Positions 55,946 through 64,000 of a DNA stretch of 64,000 bases are shown here, piece by piece (positions within the stretch are counted from its first letter, which is position 1; each line of letters begins with the position of its first letter). The stretch spans positions 1 through 64,000 of the forward strand of contig NZ_LYCS01000009.1 of assembly GCF_001659985.1 (NCBI RefSeq), given 5' to 3'. Source of the stretch: Oceanobacillus sp. Castelsardo (GTDB lineage: Bacteria > Bacillota > Bacilli > Bacillales > Amphibacillaceae). The position numbers were made by a program, and so were the translations under genes. The notes below the pieces were generated by a model. It worked only from the letters and a program-made list of their open reading frames with translations, was not told where the DNA came from and ran no database searches.

Positions 55946-56785
55946 GTGAGTTGGGATCAAACTGGGCTAAAAAAGTTTAATAACTCTAACACATTGGAAA
56001 GCCGCGACTATCTTGATAGGTATTCTAAACCGATTGAAATGTATGTGTTTATTGACCCGCTCTGCCCAGACTGCTGGTATTTTGAGCCGTATATAAAAAA
56101 GTTTTCGCTAGAATATGGACGATTTTTCACTATCCAGCAAATTTTAAGTCCTTCCTTAAATCGTGATCAACTATCTTGTAGAAAATCGTCTTATTCATCT
56201 AATAAATTTACTGTTTCCAATCCTTGGATTGTTTCTTTAGCTATAAAAGCAGCTGAAATTCAAGGAAAAAGAGCAGGAAAAACGTTTTTGAGAAAACTAC
56301 AGGAACAACTTTTTTTGCGAAGTATTGATATTTCCAAAGAACAAATACTAATGGATATCGCCCAAGAAGCAAAATTGGATTTAGAAGAGTTTGTAGAGGA
56401 TATGCATTCTGCCCCCGCTAGGAAAGCTTTTCAAAGTGATGTACAACTTAAACATGAAATGGAAATAGATATAACACCGACTATTGTCTTTTTTAACCAC
56501 TCTAATGATGATCAAGGAATTAAAATTGTAGGTCTTTATCCATACGAAGTTTATGAATATATATTACAGGAAACATTAAAAATCACTCCGATTCCATCAG
56601 AAAAACCACCATTAGAGGAATTTTTAAAACGGCATAATATGGTCAGAAGTAAAGAGATTTCCATTGTTTATGATTGGAGTTTATCGAAAACAGAAAAAGA
56701 GTTGAAAAAACTACAATTTAGGCAAAGGGTAAACCAAGTAAATGAAAACAAAAGATGTTATTGGAAGTATAGGGATAGGGAATAA
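55946..56785 (+). CDS. spxH: SpxH (YjbH), ClpXP adaptor for Spx degradation
   Basis: 279 residues. The N-terminal DsbA/thioredoxin-like part has DPLCPDCWYFEPYIKKF (CxxC); the fold continues with KTFLRKLQEQLFLR and EIDITPTIVFFNHSN. It delivers Spx to ClpXP for degradation in unstressed cells; the Spx gene lies at 62.4 kb in this same window. The start is GTG with AAAGGAG upstream. It shares an operon with yjbI. Confidence 0.93.
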   Translation: MSWDQTGLKKFNNSNTLESRDYLDRYSKPIEMYVFIDPLCPDCWYFEPYIKKFSLEYGRFFTIQQILSPSLNRDQLSCRKSSYSSNKFTVSNPWIVSLAIKAAEIQGKRAGKTFLRKLQEQLFLRSIDISKEQILMDIAQEAKLDLEEFVEDMHSAPARKAFQSDVQLKHEMEIDITPTIVFFNHSNDDQGIKIVGLYPYEVYEYILQETLKITPIPSEKPPLEEFLKRHNMVRSKEISIVYDWSLSKTEKELKKLQFRQRVNQVNENKRCYWKYRDRE

Positions 56786-56843
56786 TATATTTTTTAGAAA
56801 ACTAAGGAAGATATGAAAGATAAACTTTCTTATTTAACGAAAG

Positions 56844-57030
56844 AAGGATATGCGGGGCAGCGCATATCCTTCTTTATTCTTTGTATAAATACAAAGGGGG
56901 ATGGGAGAAAGTTTCATGATCAAACAAAAGGGGTATTTGTTTGTGTAATTAACTTACAAACTAATAATAACAAGGATTTAATCGTTTGACAACCCTCTGT
57001 GCACATTTTCACAAAATGTTCAATTCTATT
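56844..57030 (+). repeat. Duplicated terminator-and-leader element, copy 1
   Basis: It opens with a strong stem AAGGATATGCG/CGCATATCCTT and TCTTTATT, which terminates spxH. It continues with ttgtata..acaaaggggg, atgggagaaagtttcatgat, and caaacaaaaggggtatttgtttg, which folds into a second hairpin. A 10-codon frame (MIKQKGYLFV then TAA) follows GGGAG. About 130 bases of this are nearly identical in copy 2 at 57777. Confidence 0.85.
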
Positions 57031-57064
57031 ATTTTTTTTGTTACATATACTTGATATATGAACA

Positions 57065-57388
57065 AAAGCGCAAGCGCCCGGTTAGGGACGTACGGACTGC
57101 GCCTGGCCACGCCAGGTGGTCCGATGTTGCCGCGCAAAGCGGCGGTTTTTAATTGGACATTCCACTGCCGCAGGAGATTAGATAAACTTGATTTTACGAA
57201 TGTAAAATCATAGTGAATCTTATGCTGGATGCGAAAAGGAAACACGACGAACGGAGTGAGTCGATGTTGACTTTCACCGCAAGGGTATAAGGGCGACTAA
57301 GCCTCTGATTTCATCAATCGGCAAGTCTTCTTTATTGCACGGAGGTGAGGGAAGTCCGCTAGTTCCTGGGCGCTGGAGCTGGACGTGG
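57065..57388. repeat. GC-rich mobile-like intergenic element
   Basis: About 320 bp bounded by AAAAGCGCAAGCGCCC and ...GGGCGCTGGAGCTGGACG, imperfect inverted ends of a repeat type seen in many Bacillaceae. It is much richer in G+C than the flanks and contains strong hairpins (CCTGGCCACGCCAGG, GCCGCGCAAAGCGGC). There is no gene inside. It sits between copy 1 of the duplicated element and the small membrane protein gene. Confidence 0.75.
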
Positions 57389-57470
57389 CTAATCCTATAT
57401 GGAAATTAAATGCGTCAAAATTTTATACTATCTTATATATCAAAGAAATCTATGTAAGGAGGGTGTCTAC

Positions 57471-57653
57471 GTGCAATTACTCTTTCCTCTCTTTTTTTTC
57501 ATCTTAGCAGTTCTTTCATTTGGCTTAAACATTCTAGGAATCATGCAATTAATTCCTATGTATATTACGTTACCAATTTTATTTATTTCCATTTACCTCA
57601 CCATCTATTCTTTGTTCAATCAAAATACATATCGTCGGAGAAGAATGAGATGA
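57471..57653 (+). CDS. Small membrane protein (YizD-like position)
   Basis: 60 residues: two hydrophobic helices (LLFPLFFFILAVLSFGLNIL and LIPMYITLPILFISIYLTIY) and a basic tail (YRRRRMR). GTG 57471 follows AAGGAGGG at a normal distance; upstream starts lack sites. It occupies the place of B. subtilis yizD, between yjbH and pepF, but I cannot confirm homology. No function is known. Confidence 0.7.
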   Translation: MQLLFPLFFFILAVLSFGLNILGIMQLIPMYITLPILFISIYLTIYSLFNQNTYRRRRMR

Positions 57654-57776
57654 TTAGATTTATGTTCTAAATCGGAGTTTTGAAACAATCCTATAATAAT
57701 AAAACCTTTATGGTAGAGTGAGGAATCGGAGGCCAAGATAAGAAATTTATCCTTTTTTAATTGTAAACAAATAAAA

Positions 57777-57965
57777 AAGGATATGCGGGGCAGCGCATAT
57801 CCTTAGTCCGTCTTTGTATAAACAAAGGGGGGATGGGAGAAAGTTTCATGATCAAACAAAAGGGGTATTTGTTTGTATTAAACTTACAAGACTATAATAA
57901 CAAGTTCATGTCGAATTTTCAAGGTTTTTGTTCATGCATTCACAAAAAGTTCAATTTTTATGTAA
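57777..57965 (+). repeat. Duplicated terminator-and-leader element, copy 2
   Basis: It has the same order as copy 1: stem AAGGATATGCG/CGCATATCCTT (57777-57804), ttgtataaacaaagggggg, atgggagaaagtttcatgat, and the CAAACAAA/TTTGTTTG hairpin. Here the frame from ATGATCAAACAAAAGG stays open for about 50 codons because TGTAA is replaced by TATTA. It terminates the small membrane protein gene and converges on pepF. Confidence 0.85.
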
Positions 57966-57992
57966 AAAGGAGCAGTTACACCTGCTCCTTTT
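57966..57992. terminator. Terminator of pepF
   Basis: Stem AAGGAGCAG/CTGCTCCTT with a six-base loop, A run on the left (T run on the minus strand). It lies eight bases after the pepF stop. Confidence 0.92.
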
Positions 57993-57999
57993 CTCATTC

Positions 58000-59814
58000 T
58001 TATTGATTCAACAATAATTTTTCCATTTCATTTAACTTCTCTTCAAATACATCTAACGCACCTAAAATTGGCTGTTTTGATGTCATGTCTACCCCAGCTT
58101 TTTTCAATACTTGAATCGGGTAGTCACTGCTTCCTGCTTTTAAGAATTCTAAATAACGATCTACAGCAGGAGTACCTTCTGTTAAAATTTGATTTGCAAG
58201 GGCTGTAGCAGCAGAATAACCTGTTGCATATTGATACACATAATAATTATAATAGAAATGTGGAATTCTTGCCCATTCTAAGCCAATTTCTTCGTCGGAA
58301 ACAACAGCATTGCCGTAATATTTTTTATTAAGTGCATAATAAATTTCGGTTAATTTATCTGCCGTTAATGCTTCCCCATTTTGTGCTTGTACATGTATAT
58401 CATGTTCAAATTCGGCGAACATTGTTTGACGGAATACCGTTCCTCTGAAGCCTTCTAGAAAATGATTTAGTAAATATAACTTTTCTTTCTCGTCTTCTAA
58501 GTTTTTTAACATATAATCATTTAATAATGCTTCATTACATGTGGATGCTACTTCAGCAACGAAAATAGAATAATTCCCATAACGATATGGTTGATTTTTT
58601 CTTGTGTAGTAGCTATGCAATGAATGACCAAGCTCGTGTGCAAGTGTAAATGTATTATTTACATTATCTTGCCAGTTTAATAAAATATACGGATTGGTTC
58701 CATACGTACCTGAAGAATAAGCCCCACTTCGTTTACCTTTATTTTCAACTACATCAATCCAGCGACTTTCAAAACTTTGTTCCAGAATCTTTCCGTACTC
58801 TTCGCCTAATGGTTTTAGCCCTTTGAGAACATAATCTTTCGCTTCTTCATAGCTTATTTTCATCTCCACATCTTTTACTAATGGAGTATAGATGTCGTAC
58901 ATATGAAGTTCGTCCACACCAAGAACTTTTTTACGAAGTTCGGTATAGCGATGGAGCAACGGTAGTTTATCATTCACCGCTGCAACTAAGTTATCATACA
59001 CTTCTTCTGGAATATTATTGTTATCCAAAGCGGATTGTCTTGCCGAATCATAATTTCGAACTTTTGCAGAGAAATTATGTGTTTTCACTGTTCCACTTAA
59101 AGTAGAAGCAAATGTGTTTTTAAATTTGCCATACGTATCATACATCGCCTTAAATGCATCTTCACGAACTCTTCTATCTTTTGACTCCATGAAGCGACTA
59201 TAACGACCATGTGTTAAATCGATTTCTTCCCCATTCTCATCTTTAACAGCAGGGAATGTTAAATCGGCATTATTTAACATACTAAAAGTCTGTGAACCTG
59301 TTGATAATGCTTCAGAAGCCTCTGCTAGGAGCACTTCTTCTTTTTCGCTTAAAACATGTGGACGTTGGCGGTTAATTTCATCTAAAACCTTTTTATATTC
59401 TTGTAATTCTTTCTTTTCTTGTAGAAACGACTCTAATTTCGTTTCATCCATCGCAAGAATCTCAGGAACTACATAACTCATGGAACTGGATGCAAGCGTC
59501 AAGACAGTATCTGCTTGAGCATTCATTGCTTGGTAAAAGGAATTCGTCGTATCTTGGTCATAGCGCATATGAGCGTATGTATATAACTTTCCTAATCGTT
59601 GTCCAAGGTCATCTTGCAATATCAATAGATTATAAAGATTATCTGCTGATTCAGATAATTTCCCTTGGAACTTTGTAATTTCAGGAATATCCTTTTGTAA
59701 TTGTTCGAACTCTTTTTTCCAAAGATCATCGTTTTCGAATATATCCTCTAGTTTCCATGTTTTTTCTACAGGGACTTCCTCACGTTTCGGTAATTCCTTA
59801 GTTGATTGTGCCAT
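58000..59814 (-). CDS. pepF: Oligoendopeptidase F
   Basis: 604-residue cytoplasmic M3-family zinc metallopeptidase that degrades short peptides. The HExxH zinc motif is TLAHELGHSLHS, with the third ligand in VAEVASTCNEALL. The N-terminal helical domain begins KELPKREEVPVEKTW. The ATG follows AAAGGAGG. It is next to coiA, as in B. subtilis, in the same orientation. Confidence 0.97.
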   Translation of the reverse strand: MAQSTKELPKREEVPVEKTWKLEDIFENDDLWKKEFEQLQKDIPEITKFQGKLSESADNLYNLLILQDDLGQRLGKLYTYAHMRYDQDTTNSFYQAMNAQADTVLTLASSSMSYVVPEILAMDETKLESFLQEKKELQEYKKVLDEINRQRPHVLSEKEEVLLAEASEALSTGSQTFSMLNNADLTFPAVKDENGEEIDLTHGRYSRFMESKDRRVREDAFKAMYDTYGKFKNTFASTLSGTVKTHNFSAKVRNYDSARQSALDNNNIPEEVYDNLVAAVNDKLPLLHRYTELRKKVLGVDELHMYDIYTPLVKDVEMKISYEEAKDYVLKGLKPLGEEYGKILEQSFESRWIDVVENKGKRSGAYSSGTYGTNPYILLNWQDNVNNTFTLAHELGHSLHSYYTRKNQPYRYGNYSIFVAEVASTCNEALLNDYMLKNLEDEKEKLYLLNHFLEGFRGTVFRQTMFAEFEHDIHVQAQNGEALTADKLTEIYYALNKKYYGNAVVSDEEIGLEWARIPHFYYNYYVYQYATGYSAATALANQILTEGTPAVDRYLEFLKAGSSDYPIQVLKKAGVDMTSKQPILGALDVFEEKLNEMEKLLLNQ

Positions 59815-59916
59815 TACTAATTCCTCCTTTATTCCTTACCCTTAATAATTCTAGATTTACTAAAATATTCCTTTTTATTCTCTCCTATTTACTTAGTATA
59901 TCGAAATACAGTCGAT

Positions 59917-61107
59917 TCATGCTCGAATTTTGTTTTCTTCCTTCATTATTAATTGTTTCATTAACACCTTATCTCCGTTTATTGCGTCTTCAATGTGGCT
60001 GTATAATGAAATCGCCTGGTTCATTTTATACGTATAATTTGGCAAAATGGACAATATATTAAGTTTTTCTAGAATTTCAAGATATTCTTTTATTGGGTCA
60101 TCATGGTATTGAATTAAAGGATGGAATGAAGGGAATCTCATTTGTTTTCTTAGCTGATATTGGATGGAATGAAAAGAAATGGTACTTCCTATTTCTAAAG
60201 GTTGAAGCAGATTTATGCAAATTCTACTTTGCCAATCCCATGGAGGTGATTTCATTCGGTATTGTGTGGATACTGGCAAATAAATAATAGATGGGAGGCT
60301 CTCTACATTAACTCGTTTCAAATATAACCACTGATGCCAAGCTAATTCCTTCCCGTATATACTATTTCTTGGTTTGAGCCGAAAATGCTGTTTTTGCCTT
60401 TCCCATAACGAATAGATTTCTTTTTTCATAAAATGCGAGAGTGCAAACAATTGTTTAAAATGAATTTTTCTAATATCGAATACGTTTAACTTTCCTATCG
60501 CTTGGGTTTTGGTAGTAAAAAAGAGGTCTTGAAGAAAAATAAACTGAAGTGATTGAGGGCAAAAATAATATAGTACAGAGGGCATTTGGTGAGAAAATCG
60601 ATGAATAAATTTTTGAGTGAAGGAATTGATTGTAAAGGTGTTTTTTCCTTTCCTATCTAATAGGTTTGCTCCTAAAATCCAAATCGGAGTTATTCCAATC
60701 GATCTATATCCCTTATTACGACTGAGTATTTCCTCTACGGAGATTCTCGCACATTGGTATTCTATTGCAATTTGTTTTTCATTAATTTTCAACATAATAT
60801 CTGGTCTCTGCCGGATTTCGGGGATATACATTTCTAAAGTTACTTTTAAACCTTGTTTCTCTAACCATCGATAAAGTAAAAACTTTCCTTGTTCATGATA
60901 TATTCCCTCTCCCCCACTTGCAGGACATTGATTAGTTGCATAATGAGCAAAATGGGGAAGCTTTTGATTACCTGCTTTTATTAAGACGGCATCATGACAA
61001 GCTGGACAATAAAACTTCACTTCTTTTTGTTTTAAGTGTTCAATTTCTTTTCTTGTTAAATTCATTAATGTAACCATTTTCCCATTATTTAATTTTGCTT
61101 GCAGCAT
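59917..61107 (-). CDS. coiA: Competence protein CoiA
   Basis: 396 residues. An N-terminal zinc-binding region (VKFYCPACHDAVLIKAG, KLPHFAHYATNQCPASG), then the nuclease-like domain (RPDIMLKINEKQIAIEYQCA, with Asp, Glu and Gln typical of the PD-(D/E)XK fold) and a long C-terminal helical part. It acts in DNA recombination during transformation. ATG 61107 follows GGAGGTGGTG by six bases. The presence of coiA, mecA and spx suggests the competence region is intact. Confidence 0.92.
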   Translation of the reverse strand: MLQAKLNNGKMVTLMNLTRKEIEHLKQKEVKFYCPACHDAVLIKAGNQKLPHFAHYATNQCPASGGEGIYHEQGKFLLYRWLEKQGLKVTLEMYIPEIRQRPDIMLKINEKQIAIEYQCARISVEEILSRNKGYRSIGITPIWILGANLLDRKGKNTFTINSFTQKFIHRFSHQMPSVLYYFCPQSLQFIFLQDLFFTTKTQAIGKLNVFDIRKIHFKQLFALSHFMKKEIYSLWERQKQHFRLKPRNSIYGKELAWHQWLYLKRVNVESLPSIIYLPVSTQYRMKSPPWDWQSRICINLLQPLEIGSTISFHSIQYQLRKQMRFPSFHPLIQYHDDPIKEYLEILEKLNILSILPNYTYKMNQAISLYSHIEDAINGDKVLMKQLIMKEENKIRA

Positions 61108-61196
61108 AACATTCACCACCTCCACTACTAACATTCGACAAATATTTACTAAACCCTTTTTTCAATTCCTGTCTTTGATTTAAAATTAAAAGAAAA

Positions 61197-61227
61197 ATAG
61201 GTACCCGTTTTATTAAACGAGCACCTA
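61197..61227 (-). terminator. Terminator of mecA
   Basis: Stem AGGTACCCGTTT/AAACGAGCACCT with mismatches and a small loop; on the minus strand it is followed by ATTTTTC. It overlaps the last codons of mecA. Confidence 0.85.
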
Positions 61228-61908
61228 TACTTGTGCTGGGAAGTAGGAACGGATTTGTTCAAAGGCGTTATATTCAAACAACTTCTTCCCATATTCTTCT
61301 AATACATGAATTGACATATCCGAATCATTTGCAAACTCTAAAACTTGGCTAATTAAGTCTTCTTGCAAGTGATCATCTAATAGGTCCGGTGAAAACTCTA
61401 AATATAGATAATACTTATTATGATAAGAATAAACCGTTTCTTCCACACTATCTGTATCATCTTGGAAATAATGACTTAGTTGAATGGCATCTTCGAAATT
61501 ACCAAACTCAGCAATAATCCACATCCCATCCTCCATAAAATCATTATCATCATCTTCCTCATCATGGCCTAGATTCTTACCGAATTTATCTTCAAGAAAA
61601 TTCTCAAGTTTATCCTCAAAGTGACCATCTAGCATTCCATCCGCTTGTAATTCGCCATTCTTATTGATTTTGGCTTTAGTCACAATAATTTCTAGACCTT
61701 TTTCAAGTGCTTGGACCTGAATCCATAAAGGACCATCTATATTAAAATCCTCTTCTTTATAATTTACTTCGTCCATCATTTGCCAGAAAAGCTGTTCACT
61801 TCTTTCCCGATCATACCAGATTTCCTCACGTTCAAAGCCTAAGTCTTCAATGTCTAAATAAGAAATATAAAATTTTACTGTGTTTTCATTTATTCTCTCT
61901 ATATCCAT
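61225..61908 (-). CDS. mecA: Adaptor protein MecA
   Basis: 227 residues. The N-terminal substrate-binding domain (MDIERINENTVKFYISYLDI), an acidic linker (GHDEEDDDNDFMEDG) and the ClpC-binding C-terminal domain (FGNFEDAIQLSHYF, SPDLLDDHLQEDLISQVLEF). It targets ComK and other proteins to ClpCP. GGGAGAGAAAG precedes the ATG. The 450 bases upstream, to the spx terminator, hold its promoter but no recognisable motif. Confidence 0.96.
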   Translation of the reverse strand: MDIERINENTVKFYISYLDIEDLGFEREEIWYDRERSEQLFWQMMDEVNYKEEDFNIDGPLWIQVQALEKGLEIIVTKAKINKNGELQADGMLDGHFEDKLENFLEDKFGKNLGHDEEDDDNDFMEDGMWIIAEFGNFEDAIQLSHYFQDDTDSVEETVYSYHNKYYLYLEFSPDLLDDHLQEDLISQVLEFANDSDMSIHVLEEYGKKLFEYNAFEQIRSYFPAQV

Positions 61909-62294
61909 ATTTCTTTCTCTCCCTTCTTAATTAGATAAGCGTTTGTCTCGCTTACTAAATATTCTCTACAAAGTCTAAAACAGTCCGGTGGAAGAGATTA
62001 CTTCACCATATCTATATATTGAAAAAATGAAATGCTTTCGTTATAAACTGCTGATTAAACCACTCTGTTAATTCCATTGTATGATAGTGTACGGAATAAT
62101 GGAAATTAATATGCCTATATATTTTTCATAAATTTTAAGATTAATTAATTAGTTCCTATACGTGCATGTTTAACAACCTATATAAGTCCCAATTTACAAA
62201 TTTCCATACAATTAAACTAGAATGGTTAATATACTATTCTAATGGATTTAGGTACTTTTGTCACGGTATAGTTCTTAAAATCTTTCTACAGAAT
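61909..62294. other. Upstream region of mecA without a gene
   Basis: An AT-rich stretch of nearly 400 bases. I see no gene, repeat or clear operator. It should contain the mecA promoter. The spx terminator closes it on the right. Confidence 0.5.
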
Positions 62295-62329
62295 AAAAAC
62301 GCAGAACTGTATATCATTCTGCGTTTTTA
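62295..62329. terminator. Terminator of spx
   Basis: A perfect 12-bp stem (AAAAACGCAGAA/TTCTGCGTTTTT) with an 11-base loop; it can act in both directions. It lies 33 bases after the spx stop. Confidence 0.95.
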
Positions 62330-62361
62330 TCATCTATTTATATGCGATTATTCTTGAATTA

Positions 62362-62757
62362 TTAATTAACCATTCTTTGAGCTTCACGTAGTTGGAATGT
62401 ACGTACAGTTCTTGGTAAAAATCTACGAATTTCATCTTCATTATACCCTACCTGAAGACGCTTTTCGTCTAGAATAATAGGTCTTCTTAAAAGACCAGGA
62501 TTTTTCTGAATTAATTGGAATAATTCTTTCATTGGTAGTTGTTCAATGTTAACATCCAATTTTTGAAAAACTTTAGAACGTGTTGAAATAATCTCATCAG
62601 TTCCATCTTCAGTCATGCGTAATATTTCTTTAATTTCATCTAATGATAAAGGTTCCGAGAATATATTACGCTCTTTATATGGTATGTTTTGTTTTTCCAA
62701 CCATGCTTTTGCTTTTCTGCAAGATGTGCAACTTGGTGAGGTATAAAGCGTTACCAT
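62362..62757 (-). CDS. spx: Transcriptional regulator Spx
   Basis: 131 residues, the canonical length. The redox switch is [12 protein letters not shown] (Cys10/Cys13), and the RNA polymerase alpha-contact region includes [16 protein letters not shown]. Spx redirects RNA polymerase under disulphide stress and is degraded by ClpXP with the SpxH adaptor encoded 6 kb away. GAGGAG precedes the ATG. The 300 bases upstream, between it and yjbC, include the yjbC terminator and room for stress promoters. Confidence 0.97.
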   Translation of the reverse strand: MVTLYTSPSCTSCRKAKAWLEKQNIPYKERNIFSEPLSLDEIKEILRMTEDGTDEIISTRSKVFQKLDVNIEQLPMKELFQLIQKNPGLLRRPIILDEKRLQVGYNEDEIRRFLPRTVRTFQLREAQRMVN

Positions 62758-63015
62758 GTAACTTCACTCCTCATTTCTAAGTATATATTTCTAAATAACC
62801 TATGAAAACTTATTTCATTATTAAATTAAAATAAGTTTAAATAACTCCACTACTTAGTATACTACAAATGTCAAGTAAAAGGTAGAGGTTATTTTAGAAA
62901 TAATAGGTATTATTCACTGTTATTAACAAACTCGATTCCAACTACTACATAAGATACCCTAAACCTTTTTCAATTAAACCAAGGAATTGAAATAAATTCC
63001 ATATATTTCACAAAG

Positions 63016-63054
63016 AAGGAGCATTTTCCGGTAAGATTCGGAAAAATACTCCTT
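63016..63054 (-). terminator. Terminator of yjbC
   Basis: A 15-bp imperfect stem (AAGGAGCATTTTCCG/CGGAAAAATACTCCTT) with a short loop. On the minus strand it precedes TTCTTTGTG. It separates yjbC from spx, which in B. subtilis are partly co-transcribed. Confidence 0.85.
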
Positions 63055-63061
63055 GTTTATC

Positions 63062-63649
63062 TTAAGAATTCGACTCTAAATCATCAAGAATATTGTCAGC
63101 TTCTCTTGCTTCATCATATATCAATACTTCATCAGCCGGTTGATAAGCTTTACCATATACTTCTTCGTCCTTATACGTATGAATATCCTCATACATTCTT
63201 TTCATTTGTTTATATATCATTTCTTCAGATTCATTGTTTGGTGACCAATATAAAATTTCCATTGGTGTTTCTTCATTCGTTGCTAACGATTTCCGGTTAT
63301 ATCCAATTGACTGTGCATGAGTGAAGCCTTCTCGATTATAAAAATGCAGCCTTTTTTCTGTATCACTATCTTCATAATCAACTGGTTCTACTTCCAAAAT
63401 GATTGGTTTATTTTTATCCTTTAATTTCTCAATTAGTTGATGACCAATTCCTTGTCCTCTAGTTTTACTGGATACCCAAATATAATCAATGAAGATAAAC
63501 GTTTCAAATTCCGCATACATAAGAACATGTTTATCACTTTCATCTTTATGGTAAACATCGCCTTTTTCTTTTAATAACAATTCCATATGTTTCTTTGATT
63601 TCATTTCTTCAATGGGGAAATATTCCTTTAACTTTTCATACCAATTCAT
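63062..63649 (-). CDS. yjbC: GNAT-family N-acetyltransferase (YjbC)
   Basis: 195 residues. The acetyl-CoA-binding motif is RGQGIGHQLIEKLK, preceded by FIFIDYIWVSSKT; later LHFYNREGFTHAQSIGY. The acidic C-terminal tail (about 140-195) is longer than the GNAT core. The substrate is unknown. It lies upstream of spx in the B. subtilis order. AAAGGAG precedes the ATG. Confidence 0.9.
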   Translation of the reverse strand: MNWYEKLKEYFPIEEMKSKKHMELLLKEKGDVYHKDESDKHVLMYAEFETFIFIDYIWVSSKTRGQGIGHQLIEKLKDKNKPIILEVEPVDYEDSDTEKRLHFYNREGFTHAQSIGYNRKSLATNEETPMEILYWSPNNESEEMIYKQMKRMYEDIHTYKDEEVYGKAYQPADEVLIYDEAREADNILDDLESNS

Positions 63650-63784
63650 TGATCTACTCCTTTTGTTTTGAACCTTTTTAAAAGCTACCTTATTAGTATA
63701 ACCGTTGAAGTTAAAATTGAAAAAGTCGGTAAATTACGGAATACATACTTCTACTGCGTTTTTCAGATATCTATCGATAATAGC

Positions 63785-63818
63785 AAAGCAGATCTCCCAT
63801 TATCGGGAAATCTGCTTT
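63785..63818. terminator. Terminator after the partial glycoside hydrolase gene
   Basis: A 14-bp stem (AAAGCAGATCTCCC/GGGAAATCTGCTTT, one mismatch) with a six-base loop and T-rich flanks. It lies 15 bases after the minus-strand stop codon. Confidence 0.92.
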
Positions 63819-63832
63819 ATATATTTAAAAAT

Positions 63833-64000
63833 TCATTCTTCTTGGTTGCCAATTAAATAATTAACATTCTTCGTATACTGATTCCCGGCATTCCATAGTA
63901 GGAATTCATTAATTCCATTTTTATAAAGTGCGCGAATTTGCGCTTCCACTTCTTCCACACCATATGCTTTAGTCTTCCCATCGGTATATAACCATGGCGC
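63833..64000 (-). CDS. 3' end of a putative glycoside hydrolase gene (DUF4015 type), cut by the window edge
   Basis: The last 55 residues of a protein that enters from beyond the right edge: APWLYTDGKTKAYGVEEVEA, then ALYKNGINEFLLWNAGNQYT and NYLIGNQEE. This matches the C-terminal barrel strand region of putative glycoside hydrolases annotated DUF4015. Catalytic residues are not in the visible part. It is on the same strand as yjbC and has its own terminator. Confidence 0.75.
   Translation of the reverse strand, partial: APWLYTDGKTKAYGVEEVEAQIRALYKNGINEFLLWNAGNQYTKNVNYLIGNQEE

Noticed and set aside
62166-62357. 63-codon plus-strand frame between mecA and spx
   Set aside because: It contains the spx terminator stem and has no ribosome site or recognisable features.

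Overview
The window is chromosomal DNA from a low-GC, endospore-forming, flagellated Gram-positive rod of the family Bacillaceae. The right third is syntenic with the Bacillus subtilis yjc/cot/yjb neighbourhood (yjcHGF, cotO/cotZ, prpE, yjbO, nadK, relQ/yjbM, yjbK, yjbI, spxH/yjbH, pepF, coiA, mecA, spx, yjbC), and Shine-Dalgarno sequences are strong (AAGGAG, GGAGG) with frequent TTG and GTG starts. The combination would suit an Oceanobacillus/Virgibacillus-like lineage, but the species cannot be fixed from sequence alone.

Layout. 1-5.2 kb: a 20-bp tandem repeat, a zinc alcohol dehydrogenase, a thioesterase, a YjfB-type motility protein, a base-excision-repair pair (MutM plus an endonuclease-IV-like protein), and decayed Rpn-type nuclease genes. 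5.6-10.3 kb: a four-gene operon of a membrane-anchored DUF6583-like protein and an ABC-2 exporter. 10.3-18.5 kb: an accessory zone of Rpn remnants, a Uma2-type nuclease, a toxin-antitoxin-like pair, orphan small genes, an uncharacterised two-gene module (196 + 860 aa, membrane-anchored, SH3-like ectodomain) and a LAGLIDADG endonuclease gene broken by an in-frame stop. 18.6-23.7 kb: motility, with a flagellin gene whose 3' end carries two group I introns, and a chemoreceptor.

23.9-39.7 kb: a complete aromatic-catabolism cluster. 4-Hydroxybenzoate would be hydroxylated to protocatechuate (PobA), cleaved by a class III extradiol dioxygenase (PraA-like) and decarboxylated by an ACMSD-like amidohydrolase (PraH-like) to 2-hydroxymuconate semialdehyde. 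A separate catechol 2,3-dioxygenase feeds the same intermediate. Two paralogous semialdehyde dehydrogenases, a tautomerase, a decarboxylase, a hydratase, an aldolase and an acylating acetaldehyde dehydrogenase finish the route to pyruvate and acetyl-CoA. A TRAP transporter probably brings in the substrate. An IclR regulator sits in the middle, and a 17-bp motif resembling an operator occurs four times next to the cluster's promoters.

39.7-47.6 kb: GMP reductase, a heterodimeric ABC exporter, yjcHGF and a DUF421 protein. 47.6-49.3 kb: spore coat genes. 49.7-64 kb: MgtE and the yjb region (alarmone, NAD kinase, Spx control, competence). Several families of short dispersed or tandem intergenic repeats run through the window.

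The most unusual points are the flagellin introns (one intron-like element follows a complete stop codon and is followed by a second copy of the flagellin 3' end), the repeated IclR-type motif, and the unrecognised two-gene membrane module at 14.1-17.3 kb.
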